64,000 nucleotides of DNA, from NCBI RefSeq assembly GCF_001895925.1, contig NZ_MPPI01000024.1:1-64000 (forward strand), written 5' to 3'. The translations under genes and the position numbers were made by a program. Below, one piece after another: positions 45,517 to 55,296 of this stretch (position 1 is the first letter of the stretch; each line of letters starts with the position of its first letter). The notes under the pieces were generated by a model. It was not told the origin of the DNA. It ran no database searches and saw only the letters and a list, made by a program, of their open reading frames with translations. Source of the stretch: Phormidesmis priestleyi ULC007 (GTDB lineage Bacteria; Cyanobacteriota; Cyanobacteriia; Leptolyngbyales; Leptolyngbyaceae).

Positions 45517-45883
45517 GGCTTCTACGCTCCTAACTGAATTCTTTGCGGCTGATTTAGTTTGAAAAACTGCCCATTTGATCTGTAACTTAATCTATCAACA
45601 AATTAAGAATTGTTAACGGTCTCTAGCTGAGAATTTGTCCTCTTCTCAGGTATCTGTAATTTGCTTGCAATAGGCTCTAACACTGGTTACACTTCGTTAT
45701 ACACTTTCATTTTTACAGTAACAGTTGTCAAACTATCCACGCTCTTCTTTTTAGGGGTTGCGGGGCATGATTGCAAAGTGAGAAGTCGCCCTTAATCTGG
45801 TAGATTTACCAGTACATGGCACTTTAACAAAATGCTGAAAAGAGCGTTGCAGTAGACACAATTTATTAGGAGGAGCGTAGTCA
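45517..45883 (+). promoter_or_regulatory. psbB upstream region
   Basis: 367 bp between the divergent ferredoxin and psbB genes. A short palindrome CTGGTA-GATT-TACCAG lies at 45797-45812, in the likely 5' untranslated region. The psbB ribosome-binding site AGGAGGAG is at 45868-45875, eight bases before the ATG. Confidence 0.5.
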
Positions 45884-47416
45884 ATGGGACTACCCTGGTA
45901 TAGAGTCCATACCGTCTTGGTGAACGATCCAGGGCGGTTAATCGCTACTCACCTGATGCACACTGCCTTAGTTGCAGGCTGGGCGGGTTCAATGGCGCTG
46001 TATGAACTGGCGATCTTTGACCCAAGCGATCCAATCTTGAATCCGATGTGGCGACAAGGCATGTTTGTGTTGCCCTTCATGACCCGCTTAGGCGTATCTT
46101 CTTCGTGGGCAGGTTGGAGCATCACGGGCGAGTCAGGCATCGACCCCGGTTTTTGGTCGTTTGAGGGCGTTGCGATCGCCCACATCGTGCTATCTGGTTT
46201 GCTATTTTTAGCAGCTTGCTGGCACTGGGTTTATTGGGATTTAGAACTGTTTAGAGATCCTCGCACGGGCGAGCCTGCTCTAGACTTGCCGAAAATGTTC
46301 GGGATTCACTTGTTTTTATCTGGCTTACTTTGCTTTGGCTTTGGTGCTTTCCACCTCACAGGGCTATTTGGTCCTGGGATGTGGGTATCTGATGCCTACG
46401 GGATTACAGGCAGCGTTCAACCCGTTGCGCCAGAATGGGGGCCAGCAGGATTCAACCCGTTTAATCCGGGTGGAATTGTTGCTCACCACATTGCAGCGGG
46501 CATCGTCGGCATTATTGCAGGTCTGTTTCACTTAAGTGTTCGTCCACCTGAGCGACTTTATAAGGCGCTGCGGATGGGCAACATTGAAACCGTTCTAGCC
46601 AGTAGTATCGCGGCGGTGTTCTTTGCGGCGTTTATCGTGGCAGGAACCATGTGGTATGGAAATGCGACGACCCCGATCGAGCTATTTGGCCCCACTCGCT
46701 ATCAGTGGGATGCGGGCTATTTTAAGCAAGAGATCAATCGTCGCGTTCAGACCAGCATCGCCAACGGCACCAGCCCTGAAGCGGCTTGGGGAGAAATTCC
46801 TGAGAAGCTGGCGTTCTATGACTATGTAGGTAACAGCCCTGCGAAAGGTGGCTTGTTCCGCACGGGTCAGATGGACAAGGGTGATGGCATCGCTCAAGCT
46901 TGGTTAGGGCACCCGGTCTTTAAAGACAGCGAAGGCAGAGAACTCTCAGTTCGTCGCTTGCCCAACTTCTTTGAGAACTTCCCGGTGGTGCTGGCAGATG
47001 CCGATGGCGTGGTTCGAGCCGACATTCCGTTTAGAAAGGCTGAATCTAGATACAGCTTTGAACAAGCAGGTGTCACGGCTACCTTCTATGGCGGTATGTT
47101 GGGTGGTCAAACCATCACTGACCCTGCTCAGGTGAAGCGCTATGCGCGGGCGGCTCAGTTGGGCGAACCCTTTGAGTTCGATCGGGCAACGCTAAACTCT
47201 GACGGGGTGTTCCGCACCAGTCCTAGAGGCTGGTTTACCTTTGGTCATGCAGTCTTCGCTCTGCTGTTCTTCTTTGGTCACATCTGGCACGGCTCTCGCA
47301 CCATCTTTCGGGATGTGTTTGCAGGGGTTGACCCAGATCTGGCTGAAGAGCAAGTCGAGTGGGGGTTCTTCCAGAAGGTGGGTGACAAGAGCACTCGCAA
47401 CCAGACTCAGACTTAA
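45884..47416 (+). CDS. psbB: Photosystem II CP47 chlorophyll apoprotein
   Basis: 510 aa core antenna protein with six thylakoid membrane helices and a large lumenal loop between helices 5 and 6. Start [20 protein letters not shown] with [20 protein letters not shown] is diagnostic. Several His in the helices serve as chlorophyll ligands ([39 protein letters not shown]). C-terminus is [19 protein letters not shown]. psbT follows after 96 bp, probably on the same transcript. Confidence 0.97.
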   Translation: MGLPWYRVHTVLVNDPGRLIATHLMHTALVAGWAGSMALYELAIFDPSDPILNPMWRQGMFVLPFMTRLGVSSSWAGWSITGESGIDPGFWSFEGVAIAHIVLSGLLFLAACWHWVYWDLELFRDPRTGEPALDLPKMFGIHLFLSGLLCFGFGAFHLTGLFGPGMWVSDAYGITGSVQPVAPEWGPAGFNPFNPGGIVAHHIAAGIVGIIAGLFHLSVRPPERLYKALRMGNIETVLASSIAAVFFAAFIVAGTMWYGNATTPIELFGPTRYQWDAGYFKQEINRRVQTSIANGTSPEAAWGEIPEKLAFYDYVGNSPAKGGLFRTGQMDKGDGIAQAWLGHPVFKDSEGRELSVRRLPNFFENFPVVLADADGVVRADIPFRKAESRYSFEQAGVTATFYGGMLGGQTITDPAQVKRYARAAQLGEPFEFDRATLNSDGVFRTSPRGWFTFGHAVFALLFFFGHIWHGSRTIFRDVFAGVDPDLAEEQVEWGFFQKVGDKSTRNQTQT

Positions 47417-47417
47417 G

Positions 47418-47467
47418 CAATTTGGGTTTGGCGGTTTCCGATTTAGAGAATTGTCAAACCCAAATTG
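47418..47467 (+). other. 13-bp perfect inverted repeat between psbB and psbT
   Basis: CAATTTGGGTTTG (47418-47430) pairs with CAAACCCAAATTG (47455-47467), loop 24 nt, one base after the psbB stop. No T-run follows, so the RNA hairpin may process or stabilise the psbB message. Confidence 0.65.
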
Positions 47468-47512
47468 TCGCTTGATTCGCTGGAATACACTCACAACTCA
47501 GGACATTCAGAT

Positions 47513-47608
47513 ATGGAAAGCGTCGCTTACATTTTGATTCTTGCTCTCGCGATCGGTGTGCTATTTTTTGCGATCGCCTTCCGCGAACCTCCTCGGATTG
47601 GCAAATAG
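47513..47608 (+). CDS. psbT: Photosystem II reaction centre protein T
   Basis: 31-residue one-helix protein, [20 protein letters not shown] then [11 protein letters not shown]. The MESVAY start and the FREPPR end are diagnostic of PsbT. It lies at the photosystem II dimer interface near CP47 and D1. Part of the psbB-psbT unit. Confidence 0.95.
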   Translation: MESVAYILILALAIGVLFFAIAFREPPRIGK

Positions 47609-47630
47609 CACCCAAAATTCTTGAACCGAC

Positions 47631-47670
47631 ACCTGTCTAGCGCTTTACCTTTGGCTAGGCAGGTATTTTT
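47631..47670 (+). terminator. Terminator of psbB-psbT
   Basis: ACCTGTCTAGC pairs with GCTAGGCAGGT (one G-U pair), followed by ATTTTTATG. Confidence 0.8.
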
Positions 47671-47772
47671 ATGTCAAAAAAGCACCCATCTGGTTGAGAC
47701 AAATTGTGCGACTCAACTCTAGCTACTCTTCAAGCATTCTAGAAAAATCTCTAAATCTGCTAGAATCATAGA

Positions 47773-48962
47773 GTGTTGAGCCTGACCTACACCTACCGAA
47801 TCTACCCAGACCTGAACCAGGAACTCGAAATGTTGTTCTGGTTGGAGCAATGCCGCAAGGTCTATAACTATGCTTTGCGCGAACGCAAGGACTGGATTAA
47901 CTCACGTAAATGTGCCGTCAATGCTTGTAGCCTCAGCCAGGAATACATCATTCCAGCAGACGTACTGTACCCCGACTACTACACTCAAAAGAAAGCCCTG
48001 ACTCAAGCCAAGAAAGACCTTCCAGACCTTCAGCGCGTCGATGCCCAAGTGTTGCAAGACACGCTGAAACGACTGGACAGATCCTTTAAGTTTATGAAAG
48101 AGCGACAATTTGGGTTTCCAAGGTTCAAGAAGTTTGGGCAGATTCGATCGGTTGTGTTTCCGCAATTCAAGGCAAGTCCCCTCAGAGGCACTCAAATCAA
48201 GTTGCCGAAAGTGGGGTTGATGCCGATTAACCTGCATCGTCCTGTCCCAGAAGGATTTGACATCAAGCAAGTGCGGGTGGTTCGTAAAGCATCGGGCTGG
48301 TATGCTCAACTGATTCTGCAATGTGATGTCTTGGTGCCCGATATCTTGCCGCACGGGGAAGCCATCGGCATTGATTTGGGACTGGAAAAGTTCCTGGCGG
48401 TTTCGACCGGACAGTTGATTCAACGACCCCGCTTTTTGTAGACTTGCAAGGCAAGCTGAAATGGCTGCAACGCAAACTGAGAAACAAAAAGAAAGGGTCT
48501 GCCAACTACCGGACAGTGCAAGCTAAGATTCGACTGCTGCATGAACGCATTCACACGATTCGCAGAGAGTTTCACTTTCAAACGGCTCATCAACTTTGTA
48601 ATGACGTTGGTATGATCTTCGCCGAAGACCTCAACCTCAAAATGATGAGTCGCGGGATGTTGGCAAAGCATTGTCTTGATGCCGCGTGGGGTAACTTTCT
48701 GGATATCCTGAAATGGGTCTGTTGGAAGCGCGGAGTGTTTTTTGCCAAGGTAGACCCAAACGGGACAAGTCAAACTTGCCCGCAGTGCGGAGCGCATACC
48801 GGAAAGAAAGAACTGAGTCAGCGTGTGCATGAATGCGATGAATGTGGCTATATCACAGATAGAGATGTGGCTGCTGCCCAAGTGGTGATGCAGCGTGGAC
48901 TTGTAGCGGTGGGACACACCGTGATACTGCCTGTGGAGGAAGGTTGCTTGGCACCCCGATGA
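47773..48962 (+). pseudogene. tnpB: RNA-guided endonuclease TnpB, split by a one-base frameshift
   Basis: Two frames (47773-48441 and 48444-48962) make one TnpB of about 396 aa. The first ends GIDLGLEKFLAVSTGQLIQR then PRFL-stop; the second resumes DLQGKLKWLQRKLRNKKKGS. In the poly-T run CGC-TTTTT-G one more T would restore PRFFVDLQGKL, the usual join. All catalytic features remain: RuvC Asp (GIDLGLEKF), Glu (FAEDLNLKMM), zinc ribbon CPQC/CDEC, and last Asp (DRDVAAAQVV). A sequencing miscount of T or a real slip are equally possible; a programmed shift is less likely. Start GTG. Confidence 0.85.
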
Positions 48963-48972
48963 AGCAGGAAAC

Positions 48973-49034
48973 CTCAAAGGCGACTTTGAGAAGCCCACTT
49001 CATATCGCCTAGCGGTTGGTGTGGGAAGATGTCA
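48973..49034 (+). ncRNA. Probable omega-RNA (guide scaffold) end of the tnpB element
   Basis: Just after the tnpB stop are two hairpins: CTCAAAG-GCGA-CTTTGAG (48973-48990, perfect) and a longer one closed by CCCAC (48994-48998) and GTGGG (49021-49025). TnpB guide RNAs start inside the gene's 3' end and finish at the element's right end, so this is where the scaffold should be; the guide would be the first bases beyond it. Confidence 0.55.
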
Positions 49035-49676
49035 CGATGGTCTGTATTGCCTAACCGATTGGTTGTGAACACACCCTCTTCACCTCGCGAAAAAGACCCA
49101 TCAGGGCAGTCATCAGGTTCTCCACGCTTTCTGATTCGTCCTGTCGAGCAGCAAGACTTATCTGAAATTGCTGGGATTTTGGCTAAAAGTTTTCATCTGC
49201 AACCAGAGTTTATGCGCTGGCTGATTCCCGTGATGAGAATGGGAATTTATGAAGATTTGCGGAACAGATTGAAGTCGGCTCCTCCGCACTATAGCTGTCT
49301 GGTGGCGCTCGATCAGGATGACCTGATAGGCACTGTGGAAGTTGGGCTGCGATCGTTCAACCCGTGGCAGCCGCGCACCAGTCAATATGCTTATTTATCA
49401 AATCTAGCGGTCAGATCAGAGTGTCGGCGCAAGGGAGCCGCGATGCAGTTATTAGAAGCTTGCGATCGCGTCGTCTTGTCTTGGGGATTTGAAGATATTT
49501 ATCTGCATGTGTTGGAGAATAACCAGTCGGCAAAGCACCTTTATGAAAAAAGTGGGTATCGGCTGCAAGACACGGATGCGGGCTTGACGACTTGGCTATT
49601 AGGTCAGCCTAGACGACTCTTTTTGCACAAGCGTTTGGCATCGATTTCTAAAGCGAATATTCTGACTAATCAGTAA
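49029..49676 (+). CDS. GNAT-family acetyltransferase
   Basis: 215 aa N-acetyltransferase fold. The acetyl-CoA loop is LSNLAVRSECRRKGAAMQLL (R/Q-x-x-G/A), with HVLENNQSAKHLYEKSGYRL, the typical N-x-x-A-x-x-x-Y-E-K-x-G-Y end. Substrate unknown; could be a protein N-terminal or small-molecule acetyltransferase. The first 30 residues are atypical (MSRWSVLPNRLVVNTPSSPR) and the start codon falls inside the right end of the IS element, so the original N-terminus may have been replaced; a GTG at codon 12 is an alternative. Confidence 0.8.
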   Translation: MSRWSVLPNRLVVNTPSSPREKDPSGQSSGSPRFLIRPVEQQDLSEIAGILAKSFHLQPEFMRWLIPVMRMGIYEDLRNRLKSAPPHYSCLVALDQDDLIGTVEVGLRSFNPWQPRTSQYAYLSNLAVRSECRRKGAAMQLLEACDRVVLSWGFEDIYLHVLENNQSAKHLYEKSGYRLQDTDAGLTTWLLGQPRRLFLHKRLASISKANILTNQ

Positions 49677-49727
49677 CGTTACTGTAAGTTAGGACTAAAG
49701 TTTGATCGCGAATGGTCGATCGTTCCT

Positions 49728-51038
49728 ATGCTGTTTGACTCTAATCACTATTGGCTGATAAATGCCCACATTCCGCCCTCTTTGATTGTGAGCGGAGCGA
49801 AGTGGACTAGCAAAAATGCCGACGATCCGCTGCTTGCCGTCGATCTAGAGATTATAGATGGCATGATTGCGACGATCGTCGCTTCGGGAACCTATGACAC
49901 TTACCGCGATCCCTCGATCGATCTGAAAGGTGGCATGGTGTGGTCGTGCTTTGTGGATATGCACACTCATTTGGATAAAGGACACATCTGGAACCGCGCC
50001 CCAAACCCAGACGGAACCTTTAATAGCGCACTCACCGCCGTTCAAACAGACGCGGCTAAACATTGGGACGAGACAGATGTCTACCGTCGCATGGAGTTTG
50101 GACTTAAATGTAGCTATGCCCACGGGACAAAAGCCATTCGGACTCATATTGATGCGTTTGGTGAGCAGGGAGAAATTGGCTTTCAGGTTTTTAAAGAGTT
50201 GCGCGATCGCTGGGCAAACAAACTGATTCTTCAAGCCGTCTCGCTCGTGACTTTAGACTACTTTCTGACACCTGAAGGAGAGAGATTAGCAGACTTAGTG
50301 GCAGATGTGGGTGGAGTGTTAGGCGGCGTTGTTTATACGAACCCGGACATCGACGCTCAACTCGATCGCGTCTTTGCTCTCGCCAAGGAACGCAAGTTAA
50401 ATTTAGACTTCCACACTGACGAAAACGACGATCCTACTTCCATGACACTGAGGCACGTTGCCCAAGCCGCGATTCGGCAGAAATATAAAGGGCGCATTGT
50501 TTGTGGGCACTGCTGTAGTTTGTCAGTGCAGGAAGAAACCGAAGCCAATAAAACCATTCGACTCGTTAAAAAAGCGGGCATTGGCGTAGTCAGTCTGCCG
50601 ATGTGCAATCTTTATCTGCAAGGTCGAAAATCGGGTGCAACTCCTCGGTGGCGCGGAGTGACCCTACTGCACGAATTGAAGCGGCAACGGGTGTCGGTGG
50701 CGATCGCCAGTGATAATTGCCGCGATCCGTTCTTTGCGTTTGGCGATCACGATGCGATGGAAGTCTTTAATCTCTCCGTTCGCATCGCTCATCTCGATCA
50801 TCCCTACAGCGATTGGGCAAACGCTATTACACTCACGCCTGCCGATCTGATGGGTTTGCCCCAAGTCGGCAGAATTGGCGTTGGACTTCCCGCCGATCTC
50901 GTTTTATTCAAGGCACGAAGTTATAGCGAATTGTTATCTCGCTCACAGCACGATCGGATTGTTCTACGAGACGGTCAATCGATTGATACAACCTTACCCG
51001 ATTATGCTGAGTTGGATGATCTCTTCTGCTCGTCCTAA
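49728..51038 (+). CDS. Cytosine deaminase-like amidohydrolase
   Basis: 436 aa metal-dependent amidohydrolase (CodA-type). Metal and substrate residues are clear: FVDMHTHLDKGHIWNR, RTHIDAFGEQGEIGF, LDFHTDENDD, GHCCSLSVQEE and IASDNCRDPFFAFGDHDAME. These are the motifs of CodA and relatives that deaminate cytosine or isocytosine-like rings. The substrate is not proven; the neighbour is an FAD-linked oxidoreductase 105 bp downstream, which hints at a broader breakdown pathway. Start ATG. Confidence 0.8.
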   Translation: MLFDSNHYWLINAHIPPSLIVSGAKWTSKNADDPLLAVDLEIIDGMIATIVASGTYDTYRDPSIDLKGGMVWSCFVDMHTHLDKGHIWNRAPNPDGTFNSALTAVQTDAAKHWDETDVYRRMEFGLKCSYAHGTKAIRTHIDAFGEQGEIGFQVFKELRDRWANKLILQAVSLVTLDYFLTPEGERLADLVADVGGVLGGVVYTNPDIDAQLDRVFALAKERKLNLDFHTDENDDPTSMTLRHVAQAAIRQKYKGRIVCGHCCSLSVQEETEANKTIRLVKKAGIGVVSLPMCNLYLQGRKSGATPRWRGVTLLHELKRQRVSVAIASDNCRDPFFAFGDHDAMEVFNLSVRIAHLDHPYSDWANAITLTPADLMGLPQVGRIGVGLPADLVLFKARSYSELLSRSQHDRIVLRDGQSIDTTLPDYAELDDLFCSS

Positions 51039-51143
51039 ACAGTTGTCAATTCTGACTTAGGATATTGCTACGGAAAGTTTTGATACTAATTTCCCTTCAG
51101 AATCGACCTAAGATGCAGAAGAAATGTTCACACAGAACGTCTG

Positions 51144-52505
51144 ATGACTTCGACAAAATCTAGACCTACTAATCTGAATCCGTTGATCACCGATCTAGCA
51201 GGACTAGACCTGATCACGGATGCGAATCAGATCGCCAAATTATCTCAAGACTATTACACCTTTAGTCCGGTGCTACAGCCTTTGTTAGCAGACAAAACGG
51301 GTGATTTAGTCGTGCGTCCCGTCAACGAAGCCGAAGTTCTCAAAGTGGCAGCAGCGTGTGTGAAATTTAAAGTGCCCCTCACCGTGCGCGGAGCCGGAAC
51401 CGGAAATTATGGGCAGTGTGTGCCCCTCGAAGGCGGTGTCATTCTTGATATGACTCGAATGAACGCCATTCACTGGGTCAAACCCGGACTCGCCTGTGTC
51501 GAACCGGGACTCAAAATGGCGGCAATGGACAAGCAAACGCGCGAAACTGGCTGGGAAGTTCGCATGGCTCCCTCGACTTATCGCACCGCGACGATCGGCG
51601 GCTTTATCGGCGGTGGCAGTGGAGGCATCGGCTCAGTCACTTATGGACAACTGCGCGATCGTGGCAACCTTCAAGCAGTTCGCGTCGTGACGATGGAAGA
51701 TCAGCCGCGCGTGATTGAACTTCGAGGCGACGATGTTTATAAAGTTGCTCACGCTTACGGCACCAACGGCATTATCACCGAATTAGAAATTCCGCTTGCT
51801 CCGGTTTATCCCTGGGCAGAAGTCATTGTCACGTTTTCAGACTTTATGACGGCTGCCAGATTTGGACTCGCTCTCAGCAATTCTGACGGATTGATCAAAA
51901 AACTGGTCTGTGGGTGCGCTGCGCCCATCCCTACTTACTTTGCCGCCCTGCGTAGCTACATCCCCGATGGCGCTCACTGTGTTCTGCTGATGATCGCTGA
52001 AAGCAGTTTAGAACCCTTGGGCGAATTGATTAAAGAATTTGGCGGCACGATCGGCTATCAAAAAACCGCTCAAGAAGCCAGCAAAGGCATCACCCTCGCT
52101 GAGTATTCTTGGAATCACACAACGCTTCACGCTCGCAGTGTTGATTCGTCGCTGACTTACTTACAAACGCTACTGCCTGACGACAATCTTGCCTTGCTTG
52201 AGCATCTCTATCACCACTTTAAAGACGAAGTGATGCTGCACTTAGAATTTTTGCGCGTAGCTGGCTCTGCCCGTCCTGCGGCTTTGCAAGTCGTCCGCTA
52301 TACGACCGAAGAACGTCTCAACCAGATCATTGCCTATCACGAATCTAAAGGCGCTTTCATCTTTAATCCGCACACATACATTCTTGAAGATGGCGGCATG
52401 AAAGCGATCGACATTGAGCAACTCAAATTTAAAGAAATGGTTGATCCTTATGGGTTGCTCAACCCTGGCAAAATGAGAGCTTGGCTAGAGCGATCAAGGC
52501 TATAG
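51144..52505 (+). CDS. FAD-binding oxidoreductase (GlcD/vanillyl-alcohol oxidase superfamily)
   Basis: 453 aa. The FAD-binding type 4 domain spans residues about 50-240: VRPVNEAEVLKVAAACVKFK, VPLTVRGAGTGNYGQCVPLE, VILDMTRMN, and TIGGFIGGGSGGIGSVTYGQ. The C-terminal half is the substrate domain, ending NPHTYILEDGGMK and DPYGLLNPGKMRAW, the usual D-P-x-x-L-L-N-P-G-K finish. Members oxidise hydroxy acids, alcohols or related compounds. Follows the amidohydrolase gene in the same direction; probably one unit. Not glycolate oxidase by simple inspection (no GlcE/GlcF). Confidence 0.82.
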   Translation: MTSTKSRPTNLNPLITDLAGLDLITDANQIAKLSQDYYTFSPVLQPLLADKTGDLVVRPVNEAEVLKVAAACVKFKVPLTVRGAGTGNYGQCVPLEGGVILDMTRMNAIHWVKPGLACVEPGLKMAAMDKQTRETGWEVRMAPSTYRTATIGGFIGGGSGGIGSVTYGQLRDRGNLQAVRVVTMEDQPRVIELRGDDVYKVAHAYGTNGIITELEIPLAPVYPWAEVIVTFSDFMTAARFGLALSNSDGLIKKLVCGCAAPIPTYFAALRSYIPDGAHCVLLMIAESSLEPLGELIKEFGGTIGYQKTAQEASKGITLAEYSWNHTTLHARSVDSSLTYLQTLLPDDNLALLEHLYHHFKDEVMLHLEFLRVAGSARPAALQVVRYTTEERLNQIIAYHESKGAFIFNPHTYILEDGGMKAIDIEQLKFKEMVDPYGLLNPGKMRAWLERSRL

Positions 52506-52693
52506 TTTCACAAACACTTCATAGTCAAGCATTCGATCCTACAAAAGGCTATAACACTAAAGAACTGTCCTCAAATAACATCCAGCAGATTTGGCAGAGG
52601 CTTGATGAGGATCGCTTAAATAGTGCTGATTTTTAGCAACAACCTCTGTAGTGAACAAGGAACGCACAAGTTAGGGAGTGAAATTTCAGCCTG

Positions 52694-53818
52694 ATGTTTG
52701 ATTGTATTATCGTAGGTGCCGGGCCCGCCGGGGGAACTGCTGCCTATCATTTAGCAAAACGTGGGCGCTCAGTATTAGTGCTGGAACGAGAAGCCCTGCC
52801 TCGGTATAAAGCCTGTAGCGGTGGGGTGTCTCCTGCGATCGCCCAATGGTTTGATTTTGACTTTTCCCCCGCTATTTCGCTCAAGGTCGATTCGATCCGT
52901 TACACCTGGAAGCTCGGCGATCCGGTCGAGGCAACGCTCAACACTCCAGAGCCGATGTGGATGGTCAAACGGGATGTGTTTGATCACTTCCTGATTCAAC
53001 AAGCCCAGCAAAAAGGGGCAGAACTGCGCGATCAAACGGCGGTTACAGGGATTGAATTTAAGGGCGATCACTGGATAGTCAACACGTCCAGTGGTGCGTT
53101 AGAAGCCCGCTATTTGATTGCCGCAGACGGGGCAAAAGGCCCGATGGCTAAATGGTTAGGCTTTAAGGAACGCAAAACTCGGATGGGTGCTGTGATGGAA
53201 GCCCCGCGATCGAACTCCGATGATCGAGCCCAATTCGATTTTGGCATCGTCAAAAACGGCTTTATCTGGAATCTTCCTAAAGCTGACGGTTACTCGATCG
53301 GAACCAGCACTTTTAGAGGTGGAGACTCTGAAGATCTGAAGGCTGACTTAGCTGAATATGCCGCTCTCGCTGGCATTGATGCCAAAAACAGCCAGGTCTA
53401 TCTCCATCCAATCTGCACCTGGGACGGCGATCAAACACTGCACACCCAAAACGCGGTGCTGGCTGGAGAAACGGCTTGTGTCGTTGATCCCTTTACCGGA
53501 GAAGGTATTCGTCCTTCAGTGTTTAGTGGCATGAAGGCAGCAGAGGCGATCGATCAGGCATTATCTGGCGATCGCGCTGCCCTAGCAAACTACACCTCAG
53601 TCATTCAGAAAGAATGGGGGGTGGATATGGTCTGGGCACAGCGGCTAGCAGGCGTGTTCTACCGCATTCCGGGCATTGGCTATAAAGTTGGCGTGAAGCG
53701 ACCTACTGCCACCGATCGCTTGGGCAAAATTATGTGCGGCGAAATGCGCTATGCCGACGTAGCAACTCGTGCATTAAAACGTTTAAGCGGCAGCTTGATT
53801 CCGGGGATGGGGGGTTAG
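52694..53818 (+). CDS. Geranylgeranyl reductase-family FAD protein
   Basis: 374 aa. N-terminal dinucleotide motif FDCIIVGAGPAGGTAAYHLA, then VLEREALPRYKACSGGVSPA with the R-Y-K-x-C-x-G-G motif of the geranylgeranyl reductase family. The middle has DGAKGPMAKWLGF, and GETACVVDPFTGEGIRPSVF is the second FAD contact. ChlP reduces the geranylgeranyl tail of chlorophyll; this sequence is shorter and different from typical ChlP, so it may work on another isoprenoid. It sits 445 bp upstream of apcA. Confidence 0.82.
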   Translation: MFDCIIVGAGPAGGTAAYHLAKRGRSVLVLEREALPRYKACSGGVSPAIAQWFDFDFSPAISLKVDSIRYTWKLGDPVEATLNTPEPMWMVKRDVFDHFLIQQAQQKGAELRDQTAVTGIEFKGDHWIVNTSSGALEARYLIAADGAKGPMAKWLGFKERKTRMGAVMEAPRSNSDDRAQFDFGIVKNGFIWNLPKADGYSIGTSTFRGGDSEDLKADLAEYAALAGIDAKNSQVYLHPICTWDGDQTLHTQNAVLAGETACVVDPFTGEGIRPSVFSGMKAAEAIDQALSGDRAALANYTSVIQKEWGVDMVWAQRLAGVFYRIPGIGYKVGVKRPTATDRLGKIMCGEMRYADVATRALKRLSGSLIPGMGG

Positions 53819-54263
53819 ACTGTCTTCTCAAATCGATACAAACCAGCCTTTGACTTCAATACGCTATCAGCCTTAATATGCTGAGACGGGTTTTTATTAA
53901 GGTCAGTGTGGTCAGCGCCTAGCGGTCTGTGGTGTAATTTCAACCCAGCACAGATCGTTGAAAAATAGTCACATCTTCAACAAAAAACAAACATGAGGAC
54001 AACATTACAAAATGTTGCGAACTGACTAGGATGGTGAACACAATGCCGCAAAATAATTGCGGAAGGCAGTTAAGTCAAACCGCCTGCGTAGCTAGGATTA
54101 CCGATCGGTGCCTTGGATTTATTCAACCATTTCCAGCCCAGATGTCAGATTCAAAGATTCCCATCAATGAACTGAGCAACTAGCTCCAAGCAGACTTAAC
54201 CCAACCCTGACGGAACTCTCGTTTAAACATATTCGGTTACGTTACTTTTGGAGGAATCCATCA
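53819..54263 (+). promoter_or_regulatory. apcA upstream region
   Basis: 445 bp without a gene. It must contain the apc promoters and a long untranslated leader. The ribosome-binding site GGAGGA at 54250-54255 lies eight bases before the apcA ATG. No riboswitch core is recognised. Confidence 0.5.
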
Positions 54264-54749
54264 ATGAGTATTGTCACGAAGTCAATCGTGAATGCTGACG
54301 CTGAAGCTCGTTACCTCAGCCCCGGCGAACTAGATCGGATCAAAGGCTTTGTCACCACTGGTGAGCGTCGCCTCCGCATCGCTCAAACCCTGACCGATTC
54401 TCGCGAGCGCATCGTCAAGCAGGCTGGCGATCAACTGTTCCAAAAGCGCCCTGACGTGGTTTCCCCTGGTGGAAATGCTTACGGCGAAGAAATGACCGCA
54501 ACTTGCCTGCGTGACCTCGACTATTACCTCCGCCTCGTGACCTACGGAGTGGTTGCAGGGGATGTGACTCCGATCGAAGAAATCGGCATCGTCGGCGTTC
54601 GTGAGATGTACAACTCCCTAGGCACCCCGATTCCTGCGGTTGCTGAAGGCGTTCGTGCGATGAAGAGCGTCGCTGCTTCCTTGCTGTCTTCTGAAGATGC
54701 CTCTGAAGCTGGCTCCTACTTCGACTATGTAATCGGTGCAATGCAGTAA
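54264..54749 (+). CDS. apcA: Allophycocyanin alpha subunit
   Basis: 161-aa globin-fold phycobiliprotein of the phycobilisome core. Start [20 protein letters not shown]; the phycocyanobilin-binding Cys is in [21 protein letters not shown]-terminus is [17 protein letters not shown]. Pairs with ApcB as trimeric discs. First gene of apcABC. Confidence 0.97.
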   Translation: MSIVTKSIVNADAEARYLSPGELDRIKGFVTTGERRLRIAQTLTDSRERIVKQAGDQLFQKRPDVVSPGGNAYGEEMTATCLRDLDYYLRLVTYGVVAGDVTPIEEIGIVGVREMYNSLGTPIPAVAEGVRAMKSVAASLLSSEDASEAGSYFDYVIGAMQ

Positions 54750-54810
54750 TCACTGCCTCCGATTTCTCACGCATTCACATTAAGCTCACGCGACTTACGG
54801 GAATTAAATC

Positions 54811-55296
54811 ATGCAAGACGCAATTACCTCGGTTATCAACACTTCTGACGTTCAGGGCAAATACCTGGATACTTCTTCACTCGAAAAGCTCAAAGGCTAC
54901 TTTGCAACTGGTGAACTGCGCGTTCGTGCAGCAACTGCGATCAGCGCTAACGCGGCAGCGATCGTTAAAGAAGCAGTCGCTAAGTCCTTGCTCTATTCGG
55001 ACATCACCCGTCCCGGCGGCAATATGTACACGACTCGTCGTTACGCTGCTTGCATCCGTGACCTCGACTACTACCTGCGTTACTCCACCTACGCAATGTT
55101 GGCTGGCGACCCTTCCATTCTCGACGAGCGCGTGCTCAACGGCTTGAAGGAAACCTACAACTCTTTGGGCGTACCTGTGGGTGCAACTGTGCAAGCCATC
55201 CAAGCGATGAAAGAAGTCACTGCTGGTTTGGTCGGTGCTGACGCTGGTAAAGAAATGGGCGTTTACTTCGACTATATTTCCTCTGGCTTAAGCTAG
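54811..55296 (+). CDS. apcB: Allophycocyanin beta subunit
   Basis: 161 aa, start [20 protein letters not shown]. Bilin-binding Cys is in [20 protein letters not shown]; the Asn that is methylated in phycobiliprotein beta chains is in RPGGNMYTT. End is [14 protein letters not shown]. Follows apcA by 61 bp; apcC follows after 392 bp. Confidence 0.97.
   Translation: MQDAITSVINTSDVQGKYLDTSSLEKLKGYFATGELRVRAATAISANAAAIVKEAVAKSLLYSDITRPGGNMYTTRRYAACIRDLDYYLRYSTYAMLAGDPSILDERVLNGLKETYNSLGVPVGATVQAIQAMKEVTAGLVGADAGKEMGVYFDYISSGLS

Larger units (their letters stand above)
47736..49034 (+). mobile_element. IS200/IS605-type element carrying only tnpB
   Basis: A left-end palindrome ATTCTAG (47736-47742) / CTAGAAT (47760-47766) precedes the tnpB gene. 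At the right, hairpins at 48973-48990 and 48994-49025 precede AAGATGTCA. No tnpA is present, so it is a tnpB-only (IS1341-like) element that would need TnpA in trans. No inverted terminal repeats or target duplication are expected for this family. The exact ends are estimated. Confidence 0.7.
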
